NCBI RefSeq assembly: GCF_014858005.1
Contig: NZ_JACYOT010000015.1
Span: 62,001-126,000, forward strand
Source of the DNA: Propioniciclava soli
GTDB taxonomy: Bacteria > Actinomycetota > Actinomycetes > Propionibacteriales > Propionibacteriaceae
Reading direction: 5' to 3'
Length of the DNA: 64,000 nt
In this document: positions 55,295 to 63,831 of the stretch, piece after piece
Layout: each line of letters begins with the position of its first letter
Numbering within the stretch: the stretch's first letter is position 1
Notes under the pieces: generated by a model
What the model was told of the DNA's origin: nothing
The model's input: the letters and a program-made list of their open reading frames with translations, nothing else
The model's database searches: none
Program-made: the position numbers and the translations under genes

Positions 55295-56632
55295 GTGACC
55301 GACATCGCCACGCAGCCCACAACCAGCAGCGCCACCGCCACCCGGGTGAGGACCCACGTCATCGACACCTCGGTGTTGCTGTCGGACCCCAACGCGCTGA
55401 TGTACTTCGCCGAACACGCCGTCGTCGTTCCGCTCGTCGTCATCACCGAGTTGGAAGGCAAGCGCCACCACCCCGAGCTCGGCTGGTTCGCCCGCAAGGC
55501 CCTGCGCTTCCTCGACGACCTGCGCATCACCTACGGACGCCTCGACGCGCCGGTGCCGGTCAACGACGCCGGGGGCGTCCTGCACGTGGAGTTGAACCAC
55601 ACCGATCCGGAAGTGCTGCCGCCCGGGTTCCGGCTGGGCGACAACGACAGCCGCATCCTCGCCGTGGCCGCCAACTTCGCCCGCGAGGGCCGCGACGTGG
55701 TGCTCGTCACCAAGGACCTCCCGCTGCGCGTCAAGGCCGCGGCCGTCGGGCTGGCCGCCGAGGAGTACCGCCACGAGCTGCCGACCGAGGTGGGCTGGAC
55801 GGGCATGACCGAGCTGGAGCTGGCCGCCGCCGAGATGGACGAGCTGTACGACCACGGCTCGGTGCGGACGCCGGCGCTCGCCTCCCTGCCCTGCCACACC
55901 GGCGTCGTCGCGCGCGGGGGTGGGTCGACCGCGCTTGGACGCGTCGGCGCCGACCGCGTCCTGCGCCTGATCAAGGCCGACCGCGACGTCTTCGGGCTGC
56001 ACGGCCGTTCCGCCGAGCAGCGGGTGGCGTTGGACCTGCTCTCCGACGACGCCGTGGGCATCGTGTCGCTCGGCGGACGCGCCGGCACCGGCAAGTCGGC
56101 GCTGGCGCTGGCGGCCGGGCTGGAGGCCGTGATGGAGCGGGGGCAGCACGAGAAGGTCATCGTGTTCCGCCCGCTGTACGCCGTCGGCGGCCAGGAGCTC
56201 GGCTTCCTGCCCGGCTCGGAGGGGGAGAAGATGTCACCCTGGGGCCAGGCGGTCTTCGACACCCTGGGTTCGGTGGTGCACCGCAACGTGGTGGACGAGA
56301 TCGTCTCCCGGGAGATGCTGGAGGTGCTGCCGCTCACCCACATCCGGGGCCGGTCGCTGCACAACGCGTTCGTGATCGTCGACGAGGCGCAGTCGCTGGA
56401 GCGCAACGTTCTGCTCACCGTGCTGTCGCGCATCGGGCAGAACAGCCGCGTCGTGCTCACCCACGACGTCGCCCAGCGCGACAACCTGCGGGTCGGACGC
56501 CACGACGGCATCGCGGCCGTGGTCGAGAAGCTCAAGGGCAACCCGCTGTTCGGCCACGTGACGCTCACCCGTTCGGAGCGGTCGCCGATCGCCGCGCTGG
56601 TGACCGACCTGCTGGAGGACATCGCCTTCTGA
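55295..56632 (+). CDS. PhoH2: PIN domain fused to PhoH ATPase
   Basis: A 445-residue RNA-acting enzyme. The N-terminal PIN nuclease domain (about residues 15-155) has acidic residues in [22 protein letters not shown] and [11 protein letters not shown]. The C-terminal PhoH domain (about 225-445) carries Walker [16 protein letters not shown], Walker [12 protein letters not shown] and [11 protein letters not shown]. PhoH2 proteins have been described as sequence-specific RNA helicase/ribonucleases. GTG 55295 has AGAAGGA at 6 bases. In M. tuberculosis phoH2 also lies near the cis-prenyl transferase gene. Confidence 0.94.
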   Translation: MTDIATQPTTSSATATRVRTHVIDTSVLLSDPNALMYFAEHAVVVPLVVITELEGKRHHPELGWFARKALRFLDDLRITYGRLDAPVPVNDAGGVLHVELNHTDPEVLPPGFRLGDNDSRILAVAANFAREGRDVVLVTKDLPLRVKAAAVGLAAEEYRHELPTEVGWTGMTELELAAAEMDELYDHGSVRTPALASLPCHTGVVARGGGSTALGRVGADRVLRLIKADRDVFGLHGRSAEQRVALDLLSDDAVGIVSLGGRAGTGKSALALAAGLEAVMERGQHEKVIVFRPLYAVGGQELGFLPGSEGEKMSPWGQAVFDTLGSVVHRNVVDEIVSREMLEVLPLTHIRGRSLHNAFVIVDEAQSLERNVLLTVLSRIGQNSRVVLTHDVAQRDNLRVGRHDGIAAVVEKLKGNPLFGHVTLTRSERSPIAALVTDLLEDIAF

Positions 56633-56724
56633 GGTCACGCCCCGGCGGCTGTCGGGCGGGTTGTTCGGTTCGGCCCGCCGACCGTGCGAGGGGCGTCTGG
56701 GGTGGGCGTGGCAGGATGCACCCC

Positions 56725-57297
56725 ATGGCTTCCAACCCCCGCGCCCGCGCGGCCGGCAACGCCCGCGCCAACGCCACCGGTATGAGCATGGTGGTGGCGC
56801 TGCTGGTGCTGCTCGTGCCGGTGGTGCTCATCTCGCTGGTGTTCACGCGCAACCCGGAGCCGCCGATCCCGGTGGTGGCCTACGAGCCCGTCGCCGAGCG
56901 GGCGGCGGAGGCGTCCGCCTTCACGATCTGGGCGCCGACGAACTTGCCGGAAGGCTGGCGCTGCACGCAGGCGTCCTGGCTGCCGGCGGGGACGGCCGGG
57001 CGGGCCGAGGCGGTGGTGGGGGACACGTGGTCGCTGGCGTTCCTGACCCCGGACGACCGCTACATCGGGCTCGACCAGCGCGCCGCCGCCCCGGAACTCT
57101 TCGTCGAGGAGCGCACCCGCGAGGGCGCGCCCGACGGGGAGTCCGTCGTGAGCGGGCGGGCGTGGACACGGTACCTGTCGGACGACGGGCGGACGCGGTC
57201 GCTGGTCCGCGCCGACGACTCCGTGGTCGTCGTCAGCGCCGACCTGCCCTACGAGGCGCTCGAGGCGTTCGCGGGCACCCTGGCCCCGGTGGGCTGA
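56725..57297 (+). CDS. DUF4245 family protein
   Basis: A 190-residue protein with a basic N-terminus, one transmembrane helix (about residues 20-40, MVVALLVLLVPVVLISLVF) and an extracytoplasmic domain (WRCTQASWLPAGTAGRA, WTRYLSDDGRTRSLVRAD) of the actinobacterial DUF4245 family. Function is unknown. ATG 56725 lies 7 nt after CAGGAT (56712-56717), so it may be leaderless; an in-frame ATG at 56716 is the alternative. Confidence 0.82.
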   Translation: MASNPRARAAGNARANATGMSMVVALLVLLVPVVLISLVFTRNPEPPIPVVAYEPVAERAAEASAFTIWAPTNLPEGWRCTQASWLPAGTAGRAEAVVGDTWSLAFLTPDDRYIGLDQRAAAPELFVEERTREGAPDGESVVSGRAWTRYLSDDGRTRSLVRADDSVVVVSADLPYEALEAFAGTLAPVG

Positions 57298-57328
57298 CCG
57301 GCGCCGAGGGTTCGGCCCGGAAGCCGGG

Positions 57329-58708
57329 TCAGGACCGCACCGAGATGTGCACGTGGTCGAAGTGGTTGGCCGTGGCCGAACCGCGGTCCTCCATGCCGCG
57401 CCAGCCGCGGGCGGGGTAGGACGCGTTCCAGCTCTGCTGGCGGTAGATGATGTAGCTGACGTTGAACGTCGCGGCGTTGTCGGCGAAGAAGCGGGCCAGC
57501 TCCCAACCCATCTCCGCGTTGGCCGACGACTGCCAGTTGGGGATCATGAGATCGACCGCGCGGCCGTTGGGGTGGTCGCCGGAGTAGCTGGACGAGGCGC
57601 GCCAGCCCCCGATCGAGCGGATCTGCGGGTGGTTCGCGACGACGTGGTCGACGATCCGCTTGGCGCTCGGCGTCAGCTTGTCGTAGCCGGTGATGGCCAC
57701 GCCGGACGCCCCGCCCCCACCGCCGGAGGCGTTCGGTGCCGTCGCGGACACGTACGGGCTGTAGACCCAGCGGGCGACGCCTTGGTGGATGATCTCGGTG
57801 CGGTTGTTGTCGGTGTTCCCGGTGGTGGGCAGCGCGGTGCCGCGCGTCACCGTCCCGACCACGGCGCCGTCCGCGGCCGAGGTGGCGCGAACGTTGAGGG
57901 AGTTGACCGTGACATAGACCGTGCCGGTGGCGGCCGGCGGGGCGGGGGCGACCGGCGCGGCGGCGGTGACGGCCACGGTGTAGCGGGTGGCGATCCAGCG
58001 GTTCTGGCCGCCGACGATCACCTCGGTGTAGGTGGCGGTGGTGGCCCCGGTGGTGTCGACCACCGAGCCCTTGGGGAGCACCGTGTCCCACGACGCCGAG
58101 GCGTTGCCGGCGCTGCGCAGGTAGAGGTTGGCGGTCGTCCGCACCTGGCCGGCCGCCGGCGTGGAGGTGACGGGGGAGGCGCTGAGGTAGTTCGTGGAGA
58201 TCCACGCGGCCGACCCCTGCCAGACGACCTGCGTCCAGCCGCCGCTGGTCGTGCCGGTGGTGCCGAGCGTGGTGCCCCGGGGGGCCACGCCGATGACGCC
58301 GTGGCCGGTGCCTGGGCCGCTGCGGACGTTGACCGCGGCCGTCGTGGTGGCCTCACCGGTGGCGGACGCCGACGTGGCGGCCAGGGTGACGGCGCTGCTC
58401 GTCTCGGGGGAGGCGGACGCGGCGCGCAGGAAGTTCTGGGACACCCAGCCGGTGACGCCTGCCTTGGTGGTCACCTCGTACCAGCCGCCGGAGGTGGCGC
58501 CGGTGGCGGTGACCGCCTCGTTGGCGGCCAAGACTGACCGGACGGGATTGGCGGTGCCGGGGCCGGAGCGAAGATTGACCGCGGTGGTGGCCGTCATGGG
58601 TGACGAACCGGCCGCGGGGTTGGCGAGCACGAGGCCGCCGACGCTGAAGAGCGCGAGGGTGGCGGCGCCGCAGGCGGTGCGGTTGAGGAGGCGAAGGGCG
58701 TTGGTCAC
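57329..58708 (-). CDS. Secreted SH3b-repeat protein with cell-wall hydrolase-like C-terminus
   Basis: A 459-residue exported protein. A signal peptide (about residues 1-36, GAATLALFSVGGLVLANPA) is followed by four bacterial SH3 repeats (about 38-95, 118-178, 185-250 and 265-325), each with a VNxRSGPG-like strand such as TTAAVNVRSGPG and a WV/WI end. A Gly/Ala linker leads to a C-terminal domain (about 340-459) with SYSGDHPNGRAVDLMI and NHFDHVHISVRS, whose His and Asp residues resemble a D-Ala-D-Ala/LAS-type peptidase active site. Binding to and hydrolysis of peptidoglycan are inferred. The GTG at 58708 was chosen to give a proper signal peptide. Confidence 0.82.
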   Translation of the reverse strand: MTNALRLLNRTACGAATLALFSVGGLVLANPAAGSSPMTATTAVNLRSGPGTANPVRSVLAANEAVTATGATSGGWYEVTTKAGVTGWVSQNFLRAASASPETSSAVTLAATSASATGEATTTAAVNVRSGPGTGHGVIGVAPRGTTLGTTGTTSGGWTQVVWQGSAAWISTNYLSASPVTSTPAAGQVRTTANLYLRSAGNASASWDTVLPKGSVVDTTGATTATYTEVIVGGQNRWIATRYTVAVTAAAPVAPAPPAATGTVYVTVNSLNVRATSAADGAVVGTVTRGTALPTTGNTDNNRTEIIHQGVARWVYSPYVSATAPNASGGGGGASGVAITGYDKLTPSAKRIVDHVVANHPQIRSIGGWRASSSYSGDHPNGRAVDLMIPNWQSSANAEMGWELARFFADNAATFNVSYIIYRQQSWNASYPARGWRGMEDRGSATANHFDHVHISVRS

Positions 58709-58882
58709 GGGGGGAACTTTCGTCGTCGCTGGCGGGGGAGGCACCGGGGAAGTCCGCCCGTGTCGAACGGGTGCCACCAGTAGTAGACGATGCTTTCCTG
58801 AGATTTTCAAGGCCTGGACGCAGCAGTGAGCGCTTGCGGGAGCCCAGTCTGGAGGAGCGGGTGAGAGTTTCTGGGTCGATTC

Positions 58883-59536
58883 TCAGGCGGCGCGGACGAC
58901 CCAGGACGTGGTCGCGTCGCTTACCCAGCCGTGGCATGTGCCCCAGACGTGGGGCGGCAGGAAGCCGGACGCGAGGTCGTCGGCGTCCACGACGTGTCCG
59001 CCCGTGAGGGTCGCGGCCCGGAGGCGTTGGTCGGCGTCGGTGAGGGTCACGGGTAGCGACGCGATGCGCCCGGAGAGGGCGTTGGCGAGCAGGGTGCCGA
59101 GGGCGTCGGGGGAGAAGGCGGGGGCGACGATCACGAGCGGGCGGGCGCCCCGGCGGGCGCACTGGAGCAGGCTGAGCAGCTGGTGGTCCTCGGTGATGGG
59201 GGCGTCGGTGACGAGGACGAGCGGGTCGCGCAGCGTCGCGAGACCCGAGGCGTCCAGGAACGCGCCGTGGGTGCCGGCCGGCAGCGTGGGGGAGCCGGGC
59301 CGACGCGCGATCAGAGCGGGGTCGGCCTCGGGGTGGACGGCTCCGGCGCGGAGGTCGTCCTCGGTGGTGTAGGTGGGCTGGGGGGAGTCGTCCAACCCGG
59401 GGGTCGGGCGTGGGGGCGGTTCGCGCAGCGCCGTCGCCGCGTGGCGGGCCCGCCGGCGGTCGTGCCACCAGCCGAACCAGACCACGGCGATCCCGACGAC
59501 AAGGATCACCGGTATGCCCCACCAGGGAGGAATCAC
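58883..59536 (-). CDS. Membrane-anchored protein with GroEL apical-domain-like region
   Basis: A 217-residue protein. One N-terminal helix (residues 5-24, WGIPVILVVGIAVVWFGWW) would anchor it, followed by a Pro-rich linker. Residues about 102-215 follow the GroEL apical domain in order: DPLVLVTDAPI, LLSLLQCARRGARPLVIVAP, then DALGTLLANALSGRI, LRAATLTGGHVV and a last SDATTSWVV strand. In GroEL the same places read as [20 protein letters not shown] and ATLTGG. The equatorial and intermediate ATPase domains are absent. A client-binding or scaffolding role at the membrane is inferred. GTG 59536 is the only plausible start. Confidence 0.75.
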   Translation of the reverse strand: MIPPWWGIPVILVVGIAVVWFGWWHDRRRARHAATALREPPPRPTPGLDDSPQPTYTTEDDLRAGAVHPEADPALIARRPGSPTLPAGTHGAFLDASGLATLRDPLVLVTDAPITEDHQLLSLLQCARRGARPLVIVAPAFSPDALGTLLANALSGRIASLPVTLTDADQRLRAATLTGGHVVDADDLASGFLPPHVWGTCHGWVSDATTSWVVRAA

Positions 59537-59658
59537 CCGGCCAAGCCTAGGTGTCGCCTGCGGGGCGCCGTCCGGTCACGTGGCGGTGGCTGCTTCCCAC
59601 GGGCCACCCGAGGTGGTCGGGGCCGGCGCCGGCCGTCACGAGGCTCCGGCGCGGCTGG

Positions 59659-59664
59659 ATAGAC
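59659..59664 (+). promoter_or_regulatory. -10 box of tRNA-Lys
   Basis: TAGACT lies ten bases before the first base of the tRNA, which places the transcription start just upstream of the mature 5' end. Confidence 0.5.
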
Positions 59665-59674
59665 TCACCGGCGA

Positions 59675-59750
59675 GGGCCTATAGCTCAACTGGCAGAGCA
59701 GCGGACTTTTAATCCGCGGGTTCTGGGTTCGATCCCCAGTGGGCCCACCA
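59675..59750 (+). tRNA. tRNA-Lys (anticodon UUU)
   Basis: A standard 76-base tRNA with encoded CCA (59748-59750). The acceptor GGGCCTA pairs with TGGGCCC (one G-U). The D arm is GCTC...GAGC, the anticodon stem GCGGA/TCCGC encloses CTTTTAA (anticodon TTT), and the T loop is TTCGATC. TAGACT at 59659-59664 is a good -10 box for it. Confidence 0.97.
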
Positions 59751-60134
59751 CGGTTTTTAGCGTAGCCACGAGGGGTAACGCCGGAGGTGGTCGTGGACGC
59801 TTGTGGACAGATGGGCCAGGTGGCCCGGATGGACGCCGGCGCGGACGCGGTCTGGTCGGCCATGAGCATCGCGGGGGTGCTGTCGGCGGTTTGGCCGCCG
59901 TCGGCGCCCGTCGAGGAACCGGCTTTGGACGTGCTGGGGCCGGGCGATCGTGTGGCCGGGGGCGTGCAGGCCTCCGAGGCCATCGACTGGTCGAGCGTCG
60001 GTGGAGGATCCGGGCCTGGTGGCGGACGCGCGCAATGGAAGACGCAGGGCGATCCCGGCTGTCCGTGCCTCAACGGGCCTCATCCTGTGCTGACGCCTGG
60101 AATGGCACCGTGAGGAGCCCTTGTCTTCGGTCAA
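59751..60134. other. Gene-poor region after tRNA-Lys
   Basis: A 384-base stretch between tRNA-Lys and the McrC stop codon. An open frame at 59787-60113 (108 residues, Gly/Ala/Pro-rich) has no start signal I trust and no family resemblance; overlapping frames exist on the other strand. A TTTTT run at 59754-59758 could end tRNA transcription. It may be a junction between the core genome and an inserted island. Confidence 0.5.
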
Positions 60135-61334
60135 CTACTCCGAGCCTCCACCAGACAGCAGCTCTGTGACCATGACACGCATGCTGGAGTCGAGCTCTTC
60201 GGGCGAGCCGTGCAACGACAGCCGGACTGTGTCCAGGATGGTTCCCCCGTTCCTCACGCGTAACCGCCGCGGCGGCGCAGGAAGTTCTCCTGCGTCGGCG
60301 TAAATCAGGACGCCTCTGGGGAGAGCGAGTGATGTGCAGTAGGCGAGGAGTTGGTAGTAGTCCGAGCTGCGTCCCGTGCCATCGGTGGTCAGCTTGTACT
60401 TCACATCGGCGACCAGCTCCGTGCGGCCCCGATGGTCTGTGACGATCAAGTCCGGCGCTGTGACGACGAAGCGTTCTTCGTCCAGGGGCACGGGTTGCTG
60501 ACATGTGAGGCGGCGCCCGTCGGTCAACAGGGCGGCGACCCGCGCCGAGACGAAGTCTTCGAACACTTTGTTCATGTCGACCATGAAGGACGACGTCACT
60601 GTCGAGCCGGTTCCGTGCCCGAAGCCCGACAACCTCAGGATGAGGATGGCCAGATGGGCGGTGTCTGCGTAGTGGTCGTTGAGGCGGTTGGTGAGCGGTG
60701 CGGTGGCTGTTAGGTCATCCGGCCGGAGCGCCCCGACTCCCGGGATCATGCGGATGAGGCGCCGCAGATCCATCGCAGTTTGGGCGGGCACCCCTGGTTG
60801 GTGGGCTAGTGCTTGGGCGGCCGAGGTGACGAGCCGATTGAGGCGAGTGTCGACGGTCCATTCGTCGAAGCGGCAGGGAAGGGGTGTGGGCAATCCACCT
60901 GAGTGAGCGAGGGCGGGGAGGTCGACGCGTCCACGGAGGGTGTCCAGTCGCCCTGCATGCTCCGGATAAGCGCGATCGGGTCCGAGCACCAGCGTCCGCT
61001 CCAGCATTCGCGCGTACCAAGCGGCCACCGCTGGGGTGAGGGCTGCCGAGGCATGACCCAGTGACGGGTCGAGGAAGGACAGACGCCGGGTGCTCCACGT
61101 CATGAGGCGCAGAACGTTCTCAACTGGCACCTTGGGCGTGACGTGTACGACTAATCCGGGGATGCTGATCGCCCCCACGTGGGAGGACGCTGTGAGTCGG
61201 AAGCCTGAGCGCGCGGGACGGACGGTCAGGCGAGGTCCGCTCGCCAGCTGAAGCTGGCGGGCTTGGGCGTCCGTCATCGACACGTCCACCGACTGATATT
61301 CGGGAACGTGGATGGTGACGGGTTCGACGGTCAT
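60135..61334 (-). CDS. McrC family protein (type IV restriction)
   Basis: A 399-residue partner of the McrB-like GTPase encoded just upstream on the same strand. The N-terminal beta domain includes GAISIPGLVVHVTPKVP (about residues 55-71). The C-terminal PD-(D/E)xK nuclease has the acid in VTAPDLIVTD (about 291) and ELVADVKYKLTTDG (about 304-317). VFEDFVSARV before the nuclease is typical of McrC. It should cut modified or otherwise marked DNA when driven by McrB. ATG 61334 is 10 bases after the McrB stop. Confidence 0.88.
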   Translation of the reverse strand: MTVEPVTIHVPEYQSVDVSMTDAQARQLQLASGPRLTVRPARSGFRLTASSHVGAISIPGLVVHVTPKVPVENVLRLMTWSTRRLSFLDPSLGHASAALTPAVAAWYARMLERTLVLGPDRAYPEHAGRLDTLRGRVDLPALAHSGGLPTPLPCRFDEWTVDTRLNRLVTSAAQALAHQPGVPAQTAMDLRRLIRMIPGVGALRPDDLTATAPLTNRLNDHYADTAHLAILILRLSGFGHGTGSTVTSSFMVDMNKVFEDFVSARVAALLTDGRRLTCQQPVPLDEERFVVTAPDLIVTDHRGRTELVADVKYKLTTDGTGRSSDYYQLLAYCTSLALPRGVLIYADAGELPAPPRRLRVRNGGTILDTVRLSLHGSPEELDSSMRVMVTELLSGGGSE

Positions 61335-61344
61335 GCCGGCCTGT

Positions 61345-63831
61345 TCAGGGCAGTTCCCCGTCAGGTGCCGTCACGCCGCTGTCCGTGTTGGCGCGAGGTG
61401 ACTCACCTGCCGGTTCCCCGTCCTGAGGCACGGGGCCCAGGTTCAGCTGGGATCTGTAGCGGGCGCGTACTGCAGGCCAGCTCCACCGTGCGAGTTCTTC
61501 GGTGCGGCCCCACAACAGCTCCTCCAGCGTCGGGAAGATGTTGTAGGTCCAGATGCGTTCCAACGCCTCTTCGGACAGGTCCTCCTTCATGAAGTGGCTG
61601 GGTCCGATCACCAAGTGGTCGCCGACCTCGCTTCGCAACTCCGCGTTCACGGCGTCCAGCAGGTCGGCGACGGCTGCGGCGCGACCGTAGCGGTGGAGCC
61701 ACCGGCGCAGAAGTCCCTGCATCGCGCCGAGGTGTGGGAAGAAGGGGATGAAGTGGAAACGTCGACGCAGGGCAGCATCCACCAAGGCCACTGATCTGTC
61801 GGCCGTGTTCATGGTCGCGATGAAAAGCAGGTTTCGTGGCAGCCGGAATCCCTCAGGACGGTACAGAGTTGCGACCGTCTCGTCCCGGTACTCCAACAGG
61901 AACAGCAGTTCACCCATCACCTTGGGCACGTTCGCCCGATTGAGCTCGTCGATCACCAGGACGTAGGTGTGACCCGGATCGGCGCTGGCTGCCTTCGCGA
62001 TCTTGGCCAAGGGTCCCGGGCGAAGCTCGTAGTGCACATGTCCCCCGGCGAGAGTGGGTCGGAGCCCTTCGAAGAAGTCTTCGTAGGTGCTGGCTGGGTG
62101 GAACTGGACGATGGTGGTTCGCTCGGCTTCGCCTTCGGCCAGTGCCTTGGCCAAGCGCTGAGCGACAAAGGTCTTGCCTGTTCCGGGCGGGCCGTAGAAG
62201 ACAACCTGCCCCTTGTCGTCCAGGAGGGCCGCGATTTCCTCGAGGAACGACCGATCGAGGCTCAGCTTCGTAGCAGCGTCGCCGAGGTAGTCCACCTCCG
62301 TTGTAGGAATCTGCTCGGCTTCGGGTGGTTCTTCGTCATGTTCGAACGGCACCGCTCCCCGGAAAGCGAGGAGGTCGTCCCACTCGGCGTCCGACCACGT
62401 GTCCGGCTTCTTTCCGAGGCGGACGAGGGTCCACAGGAGCCCCTGGACGTCGAGCCGGTCCCGGGGGGGATTGTCCCACGTTGGAGCGTCGCGCAGGACC
62501 TCGTCGAACAGCAAATACGCGCGGTGAAGCAGGTGGCCCGGAGTCGCGTCCGGCGGCGCCTCTCCCCACCCGGCCAAGCGCCACATGGCCCGTGCAGTCT
62601 CGATGGTGACCGGTGGGAACTGCTTCTCATCCTTGGCAAGCAGGAGCGTCGATGCGAGGCTCAGGACCGCCCCGGGCGTCGTTCGTCCCGACGGTGCGAT
62701 CAAGTGCCCGAAGGTATCGACAGCGGGTGCGACGTTCTCGGGACGCGCATCGTCCCAGAGTGCATGCAGCGCGCGTGCACCCTCGGTGGGGTTCTCACGG
62801 ACCCAGTCGGTGAGGGGTAGGCGGTTGAAGGTGCTGGTGAGGTTGTTGCTCTTGTGGTTGAGCCCGGCCTTGACCAGATCAGGCAAGTCCGGACTGTTGG
62901 AGGCTGCCCTGCGGGCTTCGCTCAGCTTCTCGGCGACCTTGAGTTTGTAGCTTCGCTCATGCAGGTCGAAGTCCAACTCGGTGGTGGCCCACAGTCGACG
63001 CGCCCATGAGAGGAACGCGTTCCACTGCTTGGGAGGCGCGGCCCACAGCCAGTGCAGAGGGTCGCTGCTGGCGTCGTAGTAGCTGTAGCCCGCCCCCCAG
63101 GTTCCCGAGAGCCGGCGCCGGATGTCCATGAGGGCGCGGTCCGCGTCCGCGGTGTCGTCGCCCTCCTGGGAGAAGCGTTCGATGATCAGCTGCTTGTGCG
63201 TTGGGGAGACTGTGGACTCGAACACGTCTGGGTAGAGCTCGTGCAGAAGACCCCACCGGGCGGCATCCCCCGACGGTGTCGGTGTTGCGGCCCAGAAGTC
63301 CCTCAGTGCAAGCGGGTCCTTCTGCAGCTCGGCGATCTTCTCGGGCGGTTCCCGGAGCAGGGCCGAGATGAGCTTGATCAAAGCTGTGAGCTGTACGTCG
63401 CGGCGGGTGTTGGCCCACTGACCGGGGTGCGCAAAGCCGGGGCTCATGGACGCCGCGACGTCGGTAGGCAGAGTAGGCCGGTCGGGGTGCCAGGAGAGGA
63501 TGGCGTTGATGTCGGAGTTCTTCTTCTTCCCGGAGATGGCCCCCTCCCAGATCCACCAGAAGAACACCACGTGAAGCTCCGCCATGAGTTGGACGGCGTT
63601 GGGAGACGCGTCGCTGAGCTGCTCCTGCAGCTTCTGCAGGAAGGTGAGACCCGACCTCAGATCGGGGCGTTGGACGAACTTCTCGTCCAGTTCCTCAAGG
63701 TTCTCGAGGGTCCAGAGACGCTTGCCCGGGGTGATGATTGACCCACCCTCGGGAAGCGTCTCCAAGAACCATTGCGACGCGAGCGCATAGATCCGATGCT
63801 TCTCGGCGTCGTTGCCTGCATGAGCTGTCAC
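61345..63831 (-). CDS. McrB-like AAA+ GTPase/ATPase (type IV restriction)
   Basis: An 828-residue protein with a C-terminal McrB-type AAA+ motor: Walker A FYGPPGTGKTFVA (about residues 541-553), HPASTYEDFFEGLRP, Walker B YVLVIDELNRANVPKVMGE (about 620), and the McrB signature FIATMNTADRSVALVD (about 672). The first 500 residues are helical and lack any domain I recognise, whereas classical McrB has a 160-residue DNA-binding domain; this is presumably the target-recognition part. The GTG has AGGAGGAACC upstream. The gene ends just before mcrC, so the two form an operon. Base composition is lower in GC than the core. Confidence 0.87.
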   Translation of the reverse strand: MTAHAGNDAEKHRIYALASQWFLETLPEGGSIITPGKRLWTLENLEELDEKFVQRPDLRSGLTFLQKLQEQLSDASPNAVQLMAELHVVFFWWIWEGAISGKKKNSDINAILSWHPDRPTLPTDVAASMSPGFAHPGQWANTRRDVQLTALIKLISALLREPPEKIAELQKDPLALRDFWAATPTPSGDAARWGLLHELYPDVFESTVSPTHKQLIIERFSQEGDDTADADRALMDIRRRLSGTWGAGYSYYDASSDPLHWLWAAPPKQWNAFLSWARRLWATTELDFDLHERSYKLKVAEKLSEARRAASNSPDLPDLVKAGLNHKSNNLTSTFNRLPLTDWVRENPTEGARALHALWDDARPENVAPAVDTFGHLIAPSGRTTPGAVLSLASTLLLAKDEKQFPPVTIETARAMWRLAGWGEAPPDATPGHLLHRAYLLFDEVLRDAPTWDNPPRDRLDVQGLLWTLVRLGKKPDTWSDAEWDDLLAFRGAVPFEHDEEPPEAEQIPTTEVDYLGDAATKLSLDRSFLEEIAALLDDKGQVVFYGPPGTGKTFVAQRLAKALAEGEAERTTIVQFHPASTYEDFFEGLRPTLAGGHVHYELRPGPLAKIAKAASADPGHTYVLVIDELNRANVPKVMGELLFLLEYRDETVATLYRPEGFRLPRNLLFIATMNTADRSVALVDAALRRRFHFIPFFPHLGAMQGLLRRWLHRYGRAAAVADLLDAVNAELRSEVGDHLVIGPSHFMKEDLSEEALERIWTYNIFPTLEELLWGRTEELARWSWPAVRARYRSQLNLGPVPQDGEPAGESPRANTDSGVTAPDGELP

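Noticed and set aside
59787-60113. 108-codon frame after tRNA-Lys
   Set aside because: No ribosome binding site, no recognisable family, overlapping frames on the other strand; kept only as part of the gene-poor region.
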